From contig JAQMWT010000317.1 of NCBI GenBank assembly GCA_029834535.1, positions 186,001-250,000 on the forward strand: DNA of 64,000 bases, read 5' to 3'. The DNA is from Chrysophaeum taylorii. Taxonomy: Eukaryota; Sar; Pelagophyceae; Pelagomonadales; Pelagomonadaceae. A program made the translations under genes and the position numbers. Of this stretch, positions 31,320 through 39,802 are shown one piece after another (position 1 is the first letter of the stretch; every line of letters begins with the position of its first letter). Below the pieces are notes generated by a model, which did not search any database, was not told the DNA's origin, and saw only the letters and a list, made by a program, of their open reading frames with translations.

Positions 31320-31358
31320 TCCCCACACACACACCCCTCTTGGCAGTCGACATTTAAA
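31320..31358 (+). repeat. 39-bp dispersed element, copy C
   Basis: Differs from copy B by TTGGCAG for TTAGCAG and by one CA unit in the C-rich part. Followed by GACAAACAAACAAAC. Confidence 0.85.
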
Positions 31359-31731
31359 GACAAACAAACAAACAAAAAAACAGGAAAACAGAAAAACATC
31401 TGTCGGTTAGTAGTAAGGACCTTCCTGGTGGGTGTTTTGAGCGGTGCTTATTTTGTCGAAATAAACTTCTCGGGTGACGGGCCTACCCTGGGCCAGTGCC
31501 ACCACCGGCGGAGAAAGTGATCAATGCTTATTATTTTGAAAGCGAATGCGAGAGACGGGCAAAGCGAGGAGCACCGCCGGGAACGGAACGACACATCGTC
31601 GTCCATTCAGAGAAGGCCCGTCCATTCGGAAGGAAGGGAAAGGAAGACTCGCACGACACGAAACAGCGCCACAGTATAGGCCCTGCAGGGGACGGAAGAC
31701 GAAGCGAGGGGAGCGGTCTTGCGCTGGCTCC

Positions 31732-32727
31732 CTACACCGGGCGGACCGAAGAGTGGTGGTGGCTGATCTTGTAATCGCCACCCGACTTGCGCCAGACGTA
31801 AGAGAAGCGAGCCTCCGTCGGGGCCCGCTTGCGCCCCTCGCCAAGGTCGAACGTGTACATACCAGAGTGCAGGTACGCGTCGCCGTCATCGAACACCATC
31901 ACGCTGTCGTCCGTGATGGTTCCGAACGGGTTCTTCTGCACGAACGCGGTGAAATAGTCTTCGGTGTTGTCGCCGTCCTTGATGTGCATCGGCGACACCG
32001 TCGCGAGGAAGGAGAGGTCGCCAGCAGTCGAGTACAGCGCAGCCACCTTCTTGGGGTCCTTGGTCTGCAGAGCGTCGTTCCACTTGTTGAAGTTCTCCCT
32101 GGCAACCTGCAGCATGTCTGGGCCGGCCGGGCGCACCGAAGAGTGGTGGTGCGAGATCTTCCACGATCCGTCCTCTTTCTTCCACACGTACGAGAAACGC
32201 GCCTGTACCGGCGCACGCTCCGCCCCAGTCCCAAGGTCGAACGTGTACAAGCCAGAGTGCAGGTACGCGTTGCCGTTGCCGTACGGCTGCACGCTGTCGT
32301 CCGTGATGGTGCCGAATGGGTTCTTCTGCACAAACGCGGTAAAGTAGTCCTCGGTGTTGGTGCCGTCCTTGATGTGCATCGGCGACACCGTCGGCAGGAA
32401 CGACAGCGCCTCCGACGAGTACAAGTCCGCCACCACCGCCGGGTTCTTGGTTTGGAGAGCGTCGTTCCACCGCTTGAAGTTGTTGCGAGCGAGCGTAACG
32501 TCCACCTTTTCCGCGTGCATCGGCGCAGCTGCGAAGCCCATGTCGGAGCTGCTCTTCTGGAGGCTCACGCCCAGCGCCGCCACACCCGGCAACGCAACCA
32601 ACAGCGTGTCGGCGTCGATCATCGTGACGGCGGTGCGGGAAGAGCGGGCGGGGGACGACGGGATGCCGCGGAGGGGGGCCGACGACGTGAAGGCGGAGGC
32701 CGCGGAGACGAAGAGCAACAAGGACAT
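31732..32727 (-). CDS. Plastid-targeted protein with two SnoaL/CaMKII-association-like domains
   Basis: 331 residues. The N-terminus MSLLLFVSAASAF/TSSAPLRG is a textbook heterokont plastid leader. A second hydrophobic stretch (DTLLVALPGVAALGVSL, 40-56) could send it on to the thylakoid. Two tandem domains of the NTF2-like fold follow (about 77-200 and 208-331). Each has NNF.RWNDALQTK.P, a Y-S block with FL.TVSPMHIKDG, NTEDYFTAFVQKNPFGTITD and a closing FSYVW...ISHHHSSVRP. These match the CaMKII association-domain/DUF4440 type found in small algal and bacterial proteins of unknown substrate. The halves are nearly identical over long stretches, a recent duplication. The open frame upstream of the ATG runs into hAT-derived sequence and is excluded. 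Confidence 0.8.
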   Translation of the reverse strand: MSLLLFVSAASAFTSSAPLRGIPSSPARSSRTAVTMIDADTLLVALPGVAALGVSLQKSSSDMGFAAAPMHAEKVDVTLARNNFKRWNDALQTKNPAVVADLYSSEALSFLPTVSPMHIKDGTNTEDYFTAFVQKNPFGTITDDSVQPYGNGNAYLHSGLYTFDLGTGAERAPVQARFSYVWKKEDGSWKISHHHSSVRPAGPDMLQVARENFNKWNDALQTKDPKKVAALYSTAGDLSFLATVSPMHIKDGDNTEDYFTAFVQKNPFGTITDDSVMVFDDGDAYLHSGMYTFDLGEGRKRAPTEARFSYVWRKSGGDYKISHHHSSVRPV

Positions 32728-32869
32728 CGTTCTTTCTGTTGTTGTTGTTGTTGTCACGCACGAATTGCTTTTTGCTCTGTCGAATCTGACGACTACCTGT
32801 GTCAACGCGAACACGTGTACGCGTCGTATCAGAAGAGTAGGGCTTCTGGATAATATGACCGTTGATGCA

Positions 32870-33950
32870 ACGCGCGTCCTAAAATTACGAAAAAATCGAT
32901 GAGCGATAAGCTCGCGGTACGTGGGCTCGTAGTTGCAATCATTGAAAAACTCAGTCTCGTTCCCACAACTCGAAGCAGAGCGGCGCTCGATGCAGATCTT
33001 GTCCGTCTGTGCGAGCTCCATATCGCTCTTGTCACGGCGGGGCAGTTGTGGGGAGTGTGTGCATGTCGGCGACTGCGACAACGTTCTCGCGGAGCTCCTC
33101 GAGCATCCGGGTTTTCAGGCCGGTGGCGAAGGCCCCCAGAAATTTGTCCTCGTGCTGGACCAACTTTTCGGCCTTGTTGGTGATCCGGAGAATCGCTTCG
33201 AAATCGGCGATCTCTCCCCTGTTCTGACAGTCGCCAAGGGACCGTACGTCGGATCTGGTCCAGACGACGACGCCGATTAAGCCGGAGCTCCGAGTGCAGC
33301 AGGTTGTGGCGTGCAGCCACATGCGCCCCGTTTAGTTCGACTTTTAGCCGGACTTTGGCCGCTGAGGTCTGATGACACAATCTGTGCAGCTCGCCCAGGC
33401 GCATCCCGTACGAAAAGTGCTTAGCCATATTGTGCGCCCGCTGCATGACCCGGACGCCCGATGCACATTGACGGGCTTTGTTCTCGTCGTGCGACGAGAT
33501 CGCCCTCCGCCGATCTTGGATACGATTTTGCTGATCTTGTGCGTGTCGCGCGGATCACCTACGTAGCCAAGCTCGGCGGCAACGGAGAGTGCTCCGGAAT
33601 CTTTGACAACATTCGCGACGACTGTTTTGAACGAAGCGCCGATGCGATTGATTGCTACTTCCTCCAACAGCCGTGCCGTTGTAGCTGCGGTCCCGTCAGC
33701 GATGCACGGCAGGCAGAGGCAAACAACCAGGTCTCTCGATCCCAGGGATAAAACTAAAGCCAACAGCATCCCTTTGTTGTGAACCTTGAGCGTGCCGCCG
33801 TCGTGCAAAAACTTTCCGAAGGTGTTGTCCTGGGCGACATCCATCTCGATGGCCACTGCAACCACACGCCTCGAGCAGTGGGGCTGCCTTTATTCGATCG
33901 ATGGTGTATTATCGCGGTACCAGTCCGCTGGAATTGCAGCCTGAGATGCC
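32870..33950 (-). pseudogene. hAT-family transposase remnant
   Basis: Minus-strand blocks in changing frames read FLHDGGTLKVHNKGMLLAL, DGTAATTARLLEEV, GYVGDPRDTHKISKI, then KHFSYGMRLGELHRLCHQ, VAARHNLLHSELRLNR, EAILRITNKAEKLVQHEDKF and TDKICIERR. The last part is homologous to the hAT tail at 2-470. Multiple frame changes show decay. Its end lies about 140 bp upstream of the plastid gene's start, so it borders that gene's promoter. Confidence 0.65.
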
Positions 33951-34191
33951 TCGTCGCCTCCTACTTCTCTCTGCTGCTGGTGATTCGACTTTCTTTCTGA
34001 TCGCAGCCATTCTTCTCTCCGCTTTCGGAGACGAAAAACGGCACGCCCAGCAAAAACACACGGCGAGCGAGCGGGGTAAAGTAAAGTAAAGTCAAATAGG
34101 TGATTTTACCCTACAGTAGGGTAAAGGTGCAAAGAACACAGTTGTGAGCTCATTTTGAACTCCTCAGCGTCGTTGCGCTGGGAGCAGCAGC

Positions 34192-35766
34192 ATGGGAATT
34201 CACGGGCTCATGAAGGTGATCAACGAGGAAGCGCCCGAGGCGGTGAGGGAGATGGAGGTCGAGGCCTACACGGGTCGTATCGTCGCGATCGACGCGTCGA
34301 TGGCGCTGTACCAGTTCCTGATCGCAATCCGGTCTTCAGGGGACGCCGGTGGCCCGGCGGCGATCTTGACCAACGCCGACGGCGAGCAGACCTCGCACAT
34401 CCAGGGCATGTTCAACCGCACGATCCGACTCTTGGGGGCGGGCCTCAAGCCGGTTTACGTCTTCGACGGCAAGCCGCCGACTCTCAAGGGCGGCGAGCTC
34501 GCCAAACGGTCGGCGCGGCGCGCCGAGGCCGAGGAAAAGCTCAAGGCCGCGCGCGAGGCGTGCGACACCGCAGCGATCGAGAAGCACGAGGGCGCGCTGG
34601 TTAAGGTCAGCCGCAAGGATGTCGACGACGTTCGGGCGCTCTTGACCTTGATGGGCGTGCCCGTCGTCGACGCTCCCATGGAGGCCGAGGCGCAGTGCGC
34701 GGAGCTCGTTAAAGGCGGCAAGGCCCACGCCGCCGGCACCGAGGACATGGACGTCCTCACTTTCGCCGCGCCCGTCCAGCTGCGCCGCCTCACCTTTGCG
34801 AGCAAGGGGGGACAGCACAAGGTCCTCGAGGTCAAGCACGGCAAGGTCCTCTCTGGCCTCGGCATAACGCACGCCCAGTTCGTCGACTTCTGCATCCTGT
34901 GCGGCTGCGACTACACCACAACCATCAAGGGCGTCGGCCCCAAGACGGCCCTCAAGCTCATCAAGCAGCACAACACCATCGAGGCTATTCTCAAAACCAT
35001 GAGGGCATCCTCCAAGGACTGCAACAAAATTCCGGACGGCTGGCTATCCGCCGACGAGCGAGCGCGGCGCCGCGACCAGCGCCGCAAGGAGGCCCTCGCG
35101 GCGGGCACCAAGGCCAACGTCCTTGCTGCTGCCCAGACTGTTTCTAACACCGGCAAACAACACCCCGTGGACGACTGCCGCCAGTCGGAATCAGACGACG
35201 ACGAGCCATCCGATGAATCTCGCGACCAGCCCGAGCAACCCGACGCGACCCACAAGCAACAGCAACAACCAGATGATGAGGTCCCCGACCAGACCATGGA
35301 AGCTGTCAACCACCAACCCAACCGGCAGCAGCGGCCAGATGAGGATGCCCCCGACCAGGCCGCGCCCGAGCGGCCTGAGGACTCGGACGAGAAAATGCTG
35401 CCACAAGCCGACGACGGAGAGGAGGAGCCGACCGAGCCCGAGTTCGTGCTTGCGCGCGGTCTTTTCACGCAGCACGAGGTAACGCCGGCGGCCGAGATCG
35501 AATTGAAGTGGTCAAAGCCCGACGAGGTTGGCCTGCGGAGCTTTCTCGTCGACAAGATGGGCTTTAACGCCGACCGCGTCGACGGCGCCATCTCCAAGCT
35601 CAAAGCCGCACAGGGCGCGCGCAAGCAACAGCGAATGGACAGCTTCTTCAAGGTTCTCCCGGCCAAGCCAACCTCCGACGCTGTCCTCAAGAAGCGTGTC
35701 GCCGACAAGAAGGCCAAGGAGGCCGCCGCCAGGGCCGCCAAGAAGAAGAAGACTGGTAGAAAATAA
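34192..35766 (+). CDS. FEN1: Flap endonuclease 1 with a large internal insertion
   Basis: 524 residues. FEN1 removes 5' flaps in Okazaki-fragment maturation and long-patch repair in the nucleus. It begins MGIHGLMKVI, whose N-terminal Gly2 is part of the active site. Metal ligands: IDASM, VFDGKPP, EAEAQC, TEDMD and CGCDYTT, followed by the DNA-binding helix-hairpin-helix GVGPKTALKLI. The C-terminus has a PCNA-binding box, QQRMDSFFKV. Between KIPDGW (about 284) and ARGLFTQHEV (about 420) sits a Gln/Pro/Asp-rich insertion of roughly 135 residues that most FEN1 proteins (about 380 residues) lack. It is in frame and intron-like borders were not found. The ATG is preceded by GGGTAAAG repeats at 34070-34130. 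Confidence 0.93.
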   Translation: MGIHGLMKVINEEAPEAVREMEVEAYTGRIVAIDASMALYQFLIAIRSSGDAGGPAAILTNADGEQTSHIQGMFNRTIRLLGAGLKPVYVFDGKPPTLKGGELAKRSARRAEAEEKLKAAREACDTAAIEKHEGALVKVSRKDVDDVRALLTLMGVPVVDAPMEAEAQCAELVKGGKAHAAGTEDMDVLTFAAPVQLRRLTFASKGGQHKVLEVKHGKVLSGLGITHAQFVDFCILCGCDYTTTIKGVGPKTALKLIKQHNTIEAILKTMRASSKDCNKIPDGWLSADERARRRDQRRKEALAAGTKANVLAAAQTVSNTGKQHPVDDCRQSESDDDEPSDESRDQPEQPDATHKQQQQPDDEVPDQTMEAVNHQPNRQQRPDEDAPDQAAPERPEDSDEKMLPQADDGEEEPTEPEFVLARGLFTQHEVTPAAEIELKWSKPDEVGLRSFLVDKMGFNADRVDGAISKLKAAQGARKQQRMDSFFKVLPAKPTSDAVLKKRVADKKAKEAAARAAKKKKTGRK

Positions 35767-35962
35767 CAACATCTAATACATTTTCGAGCACACACACACA
35801 AAATGTTGAGTAATGACCAAAAGCATGGTATTCATATATCACCTGGAACAACGCGCAGCAGCAGCAGCAGCATATGATCGATTGATTGATCGGCTAGACA
35901 AGGGGGGGGCTCCGGACCGGCGAGAAGATACTTTTGGGTGGCATCCTACCCTATCCCTATCC

Positions 35963-36716
35963 CTAGCCGACCAGGTGGGCTCTCTCTAGACGCTCTCTAG
36001 TCAGCGTAGACGCACTCTCGGCTCGGTTCCAAGGGCACCCTTTGGCGCGCCCGTTGTAGGGCCTTGAGATGGCAATCTCGAGCTGCCCAAGAGCACGTCC
36101 TCGTGTCCCACGGGCGTATTTGGATGCCTCGGAGCACGTTTCTTCGTCCAACGGGTAGCCGTTGCCTCGCGCCCACTTGAGCAGAATCGAGATGGCCGTC
36201 GATAGCTGCCAGGGAGCATTGCGTGCCCACTTGAGGACTTGGAGCTGGCCGGCCCGAGCTGCGAAGTCGCACAACCGATACCGAAGCATGTCGTGTTGCT
36301 TTAGGAACCACTCTATCCAGTTGACCCACAAATTCTTTTGGTTCCTCTTCGCATCTCCAGGTAAACTGCGATCGCACACCTCGGGGGAGCTGGACATTCT
36401 TGTCGATCTCGGGATCATATTCGTGTCCGAGGACCGTGGCCTCGAGAAGCTCGCGGACGTGGTTCTCTGCGCCCACCTTGTCCAACAGCTTTGAGATCTC
36501 CACGAGGCGTGCTTGGTCTGCGATGCGCATCTCGGCCAACGTTTCGAGAGCTTCAGCGGAGATGCCCTCGAGCAACTCGAACAACAATTCCTCCTTCGCG
36601 TCGACCATCTTGTACAACAAGCTGCGCTTCGTCTCCAACTCCACGTCGTCGTCGATGCCGATCAATATCACGCGGGCGTTCATGCCAACGAGCATCACCA
36701 GCACGCGCCCTTTCAC
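35963..36716 (-). pseudogene. Ankyrin-like repeat protein remnant, copy 2
   Basis: A minus-strand frame reads VELETKRSLLYKMVDAKEEL and RIADQARLVEISKLLDKVGA. In another frame come LCDFAARAGQLQVLKWARN, ISILLKWARGNGYPLDEETC and GCPWNRAE, typical degenerate protist ankyrin units. One frame shift in the middle breaks the protein. Related to the remnant at 21000-21700. Confidence 0.6.
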
Positions 36717-36853
36717 CTCTTTTCCTCAAAACAAACTTTTTCGAATTCTTCCTGATGCGCCGTCGTCTTGAGACGCTTTTTGCTTGAGGAGCTCGGCGAC
36801 TCATCATCGCCGGGACGCGCCATCACTGCGCGCCGGTAGGATGGATATCCGTT

Positions 36854-37440
36854 GTGAGGTGTAGCACCATCTGGCAGCGCGAGTCCACTCCGAGTACCTC
36901 GCTCGCGCCCGCGACATCGACGCCATCATCACCCAGCCGGGCGCGGCGCCCCCGCCTGGCTTCTCGGGCCCGGTCGAGCAGCGGCTACGCAGCTACGGCA
37001 CCGTCGCCGGCCTCGTCATTGGTGCCTTCGGTGAGGCCAGCGCGGCATGTCACGCCCTCGCCAAAACACGCGCAGAGCGTATCGCTGCGCGAACCTGGGT
37101 GGAAAGTGGCTGTGCCAACTTCACAGAGGCCAAGGCGGCCCAAACTCGCCGCATCTACCGCGAGTGGGGGATCGCCAACGCATTGGGCCACGCGAGCTGT
37201 GCCCTCACCGCCCTCAGCCATGTTGCATGCCGCCTCGGGCAGCCCCACCCAGACCGCCCGCGCCCAGCAGGGCGTCAGTCACACTTCGTCGAACATACGT
37301 CCGGCGGCAGCATGCGTACGACCTACGGGCGGGGCCCGTCGTTTCTTTGCCTGCCCCGCGGCTCGGCGACGACCGCGACTAGGCCTGGCATATACCCATT
37401 TACGTCCTTCTTGGGCGTTGGGATCTCAATAAGTGACGTG
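36854..37440 (+). other. Coding-like remnant, unassigned
   Basis: Frames in this stretch read GPVEQRLRSYGTVAGLVIGA, FGEASAACHALAKTRAERIA and RIYREWGIANALGHA, with an amino-acid composition like real protein but frame changes and no ATG-initiated model. It may be the end of a decayed retroelement or gene; the family is not recognised. Confidence 0.35.
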
Positions 37441-37449
37441 ATTTTAAAT

Positions 37450-38160
37450 ATGACGCGCTGGGGCAGCGTCCAGAGGCTCAAGTCTTATCGCGCGCGGGCC
37501 AGCGGCGAAAGCCCCATCAGCCCCGCGCGCGCCCTCGCCGTGTCGGCGAGCGCGAGCCCCCGGTCGTCGCTTGGAGGGGAGGCGGCCGCGACAACAAGAG
37601 CGCCGCTGTCGGCGGAGGGCGTGAGCAAGAGCTTTGAGGAAGTGCTGTCGCGGCTGCGGTACCCACCGAGGGAGGACGCGTTGACCGTCGTGCTCGAGCG
37701 GCTCGCGTTGCGTGCGCACCTAGAGGCGCGCAAGGCGACGCGACGCGCGTGGCGATGCCTGAAGAAGAAGTGGCGGCCGAGAATCGCAGCCCGTCGTCCC
37801 GTCGACTTTGCGCTCGTCGCGCGGGCCTCGCGCCTGCGGCTGGCGGCCACGTGTGTGACGATGGTCGCGAGATTGGTCCGGCGCTCGGTCGAGGTGCGAC
37901 TCAAGGCTCGCGTGTTCTTCGCGCTTCACCGCAACCTCGACGCCGGTCGACGCAAGGCGTTCGACGCGCTTCTTGGGGCGGTGTATTGGCGACGCCGCAT
38001 CCGGTTCGCGGTCCGCACGTGGCAACGCGCCGCGCGCGACCCGCCGATCGACGACCGGGCCCTCCTCCATCTGCGCACCGTGTCGTCTGGAGACGACAAT
38101 CACGACGGCGCACAGCTCGAAATCTTCGGAGAGACAGTCCCAACCCCAACGTTGAGTTGA
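37450..38160 (+). CDS. Basic helical protein of unknown function
   Basis: 236 residues. Arg- and Ala-rich, with spaced aromatic/basic segments such as RRAWRCLKKKWRPR, RVFFALHRNL and RRRIRFAVRTWQRAAR. They resemble the helical repeats of centrin- or calmodulin-binding proteins (Sfi1- or IQ-like), but no strict IQ motif is present. The start is the first ATG after a stretch of transposon-like remnant. The stop TGA is 15 bp before the ATG of the next gene, which is in the same frame, so a fused product by stop readthrough or a hidden intron is conceivable. Confidence 0.5.
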   Translation: MTRWGSVQRLKSYRARASGESPISPARALAVSASASPRSSLGGEAAATTRAPLSAEGVSKSFEEVLSRLRYPPREDALTVVLERLALRAHLEARKATRRAWRCLKKKWRPRIAARRPVDFALVARASRLRLAATCVTMVARLVRRSVEVRLKARVFFALHRNLDAGRRKAFDALLGAVYWRRRIRFAVRTWQRAARDPPIDDRALLHLRTVSSGDDNHDGAQLEIFGETVPTPTLS

Positions 38161-38175
38161 CGTGGTGACACGTTG

Positions 38176-39252
38176 ATGCCTGAGGTGCGGCGGCGCCAGG
38201 TGCGGAAGCGGCGGCGGAAGGACGGACTGGTGCGGTTTGCGCGCAACGTCCACTCGCAGAGCGGCGAGGATGGGATCTTGGAGGCCATCTTCGACGCGTT
38301 GGACGGCCGGGACTGCGACGTGCGATGGTGCGTCGACGTCGGCGCCTGGGACGGCGTTCACTTGTCCAACACCTACGCGCTCCTCGCGACGGGCTGGCGC
38401 GGGCTTCTTGTGGAGGCCGACGAGGCGCGCTTCGCGTCGCTCCAGGCGCTGCACGCACCCTTGGGGAACGCGTGCGTGCGAGCGCTCGTGAGCTGCGTCG
38501 CCGGGCACGACGTCTCGCTGAGCGCCATCCTTCGACGGTCTGCGCCGCCCGAGATGGGCGAGATCGACTTGCTGAGCATCGACGTCGACGGACCTGACTA
38601 CTGGCTCCTCAAGGATGTCTTCGATGCGAGGTGGCGTCCGCGGGTTGTCGTGGTCGAGTTCAATCCGACGATTCCCCACGACGTCGTCTTCGTGCAAGAT
38701 AGGGACGACGGGGTGCGCCACGGCAGCTCGCTCGCGGCCCTCGACGAGTTGGCGAGGGCCCACGGTTACCGGTTGGCCGAGACGACGACCTACAACGCCC
38801 TCTTTGCTAGAGGCGACGCGTACGACGTCTTGTGCCGGCGCGGCCTCTGCCGCCGAGAGGACGACCTCGACGACCTCCATGATTTTTCGATGGGCACCAA
38901 CGTCTACCAGCTCTACGACGGCACCCTCAAACTCGCCGGCTGCAAGAAGCTGCTTTGGCACCGCCGGCCCCTCGAAGAGGACAAGATTCAACACCTCCCC
39001 CGCGCCGATCGGGTCTACCCGTTCGCCCCGCCCAAGCCCCCCTACGCCTTGGTGTCCGCGGATCCCCGCCGACTCGAGGCTTCTCTCCGGAATGGCAACA
39101 ACAACAACAACAACACCAAGAAGCCCCGCAAGCGCAAGAAGCGCGCTCCCAACGGGGGCTGCGTCTGGTGCCGTCTCCGTTACGCCGTCATGGCGACCTC
39201 CGTGGCGGCGGCCCTCCTCGCCTTGGCGGCCTGCCGACGACGACGACGGTGA
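38176..39252 (+). CDS. FkbM-like (Methyltransf_21) SAM-dependent methyltransferase with C-terminal membrane helix
   Basis: 358 residues. SQSGEDGILEAIFDAL, then CVDVGAWDGVHLSNTYAL and GLLVEADEARF give the FkbM opening and SAM-binding motif. IDLLSIDVDGPDYWLLKD is the characteristic second half. FkbM enzymes O-methylate sugars or polyketides; the target here is unknown. The C-terminus has an Asn run, a Lys/Arg-rich stretch and a hydrophobic helix (VMATSVAAALLALAA) ending in Arg, so the protein is probably tail-anchored. The start is the first ATG; the codon before it is TTG. Confidence 0.78.
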   Translation: MPEVRRRQVRKRRRKDGLVRFARNVHSQSGEDGILEAIFDALDGRDCDVRWCVDVGAWDGVHLSNTYALLATGWRGLLVEADEARFASLQALHAPLGNACVRALVSCVAGHDVSLSAILRRSAPPEMGEIDLLSIDVDGPDYWLLKDVFDARWRPRVVVVEFNPTIPHDVVFVQDRDDGVRHGSSLAALDELARAHGYRLAETTTYNALFARGDAYDVLCRRGLCRREDDLDDLHDFSMGTNVYQLYDGTLKLAGCKKLLWHRRPLEEDKIQHLPRADRVYPFAPPKPPYALVSADPRRLEASLRNGNNNNNNTKKPRKRKKRAPNGGCVWCRLRYAVMATSVAAALLALAACRRRRR

Positions 39253-39323
39253 GGGCGCCGTATCGTGACTACCCCCCCCCCCCGTCACTGTGCAGCAGCA
39301 CCACGACGAGAGAAAATAATTTG

Positions 39324-39419
39324 AACCAACCAACCAACCAACCAACCAACCAATCAAGGAGGCAGCCAGCCATTAGGAGGAATCATCGATCGGAGAATGT
39401 GAATGAATGCTGCGCGATC

Positions 39420-39454
<35 letters not shown>

Positions 39455-39455
39455 G
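39324..39455 (+). repeat. Microsatellites (CCAA)n and (ATA)n
   Basis: (CCAA) about seven units at 39326-39354 and (ATA) about twelve units at 39419-39453, in the 3' region of the FkbM gene. Confidence 0.9.
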
Positions 39456-39531
39456 AAGCCGGGGCGCTGCTGCTGTGGCGTTTCAATGATCACTCAACTC
39501 TAGACACCTCGGCGATGGATGCCCCCGACTA

Positions 39532-39591
39532 GGTCCCGCGCACTTATCTCCGCCCGTCAGGCACATCCCTCATACCCCACAAACCCACCCA
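39532..39591 (+). repeat. 60-bp dispersed repeat, copy 2
   Basis: Matches 31191-31250 with four differences by eye, and diverges from it immediately after ACCCACCCA. It lies in the 550-bp gap between the FkbM and TPR genes; the remainder of that gap shows no gene. Confidence 0.8.
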
Positions 39592-39802
39592 GCTTAACAA
39601 CAAGAAGAAGAGCAATCTCAATAATGGATGGTGAGTGCGGTAGAAGTAAGTAATTGTTGGGATGCAGTTGGTGCGTCAGTTGGTGGTGTGCAATACATAA
39701 TGTGAGAACCGACGACGATAGGGTTGAGGATAAGTATCGTCAAGGAGGCTGTCAATCAGTCAGCACATGTAGGGAGTGAGTGACGTACCTTCGGAGCGGA
39801 TC

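Noticed and set aside
32728-33081. Upstream in-frame extension of the plastid SnoaL-like protein
   Set aside because: Reads through hAT-derived sequence; the ATG at 32727 begins a clean plastid leader.
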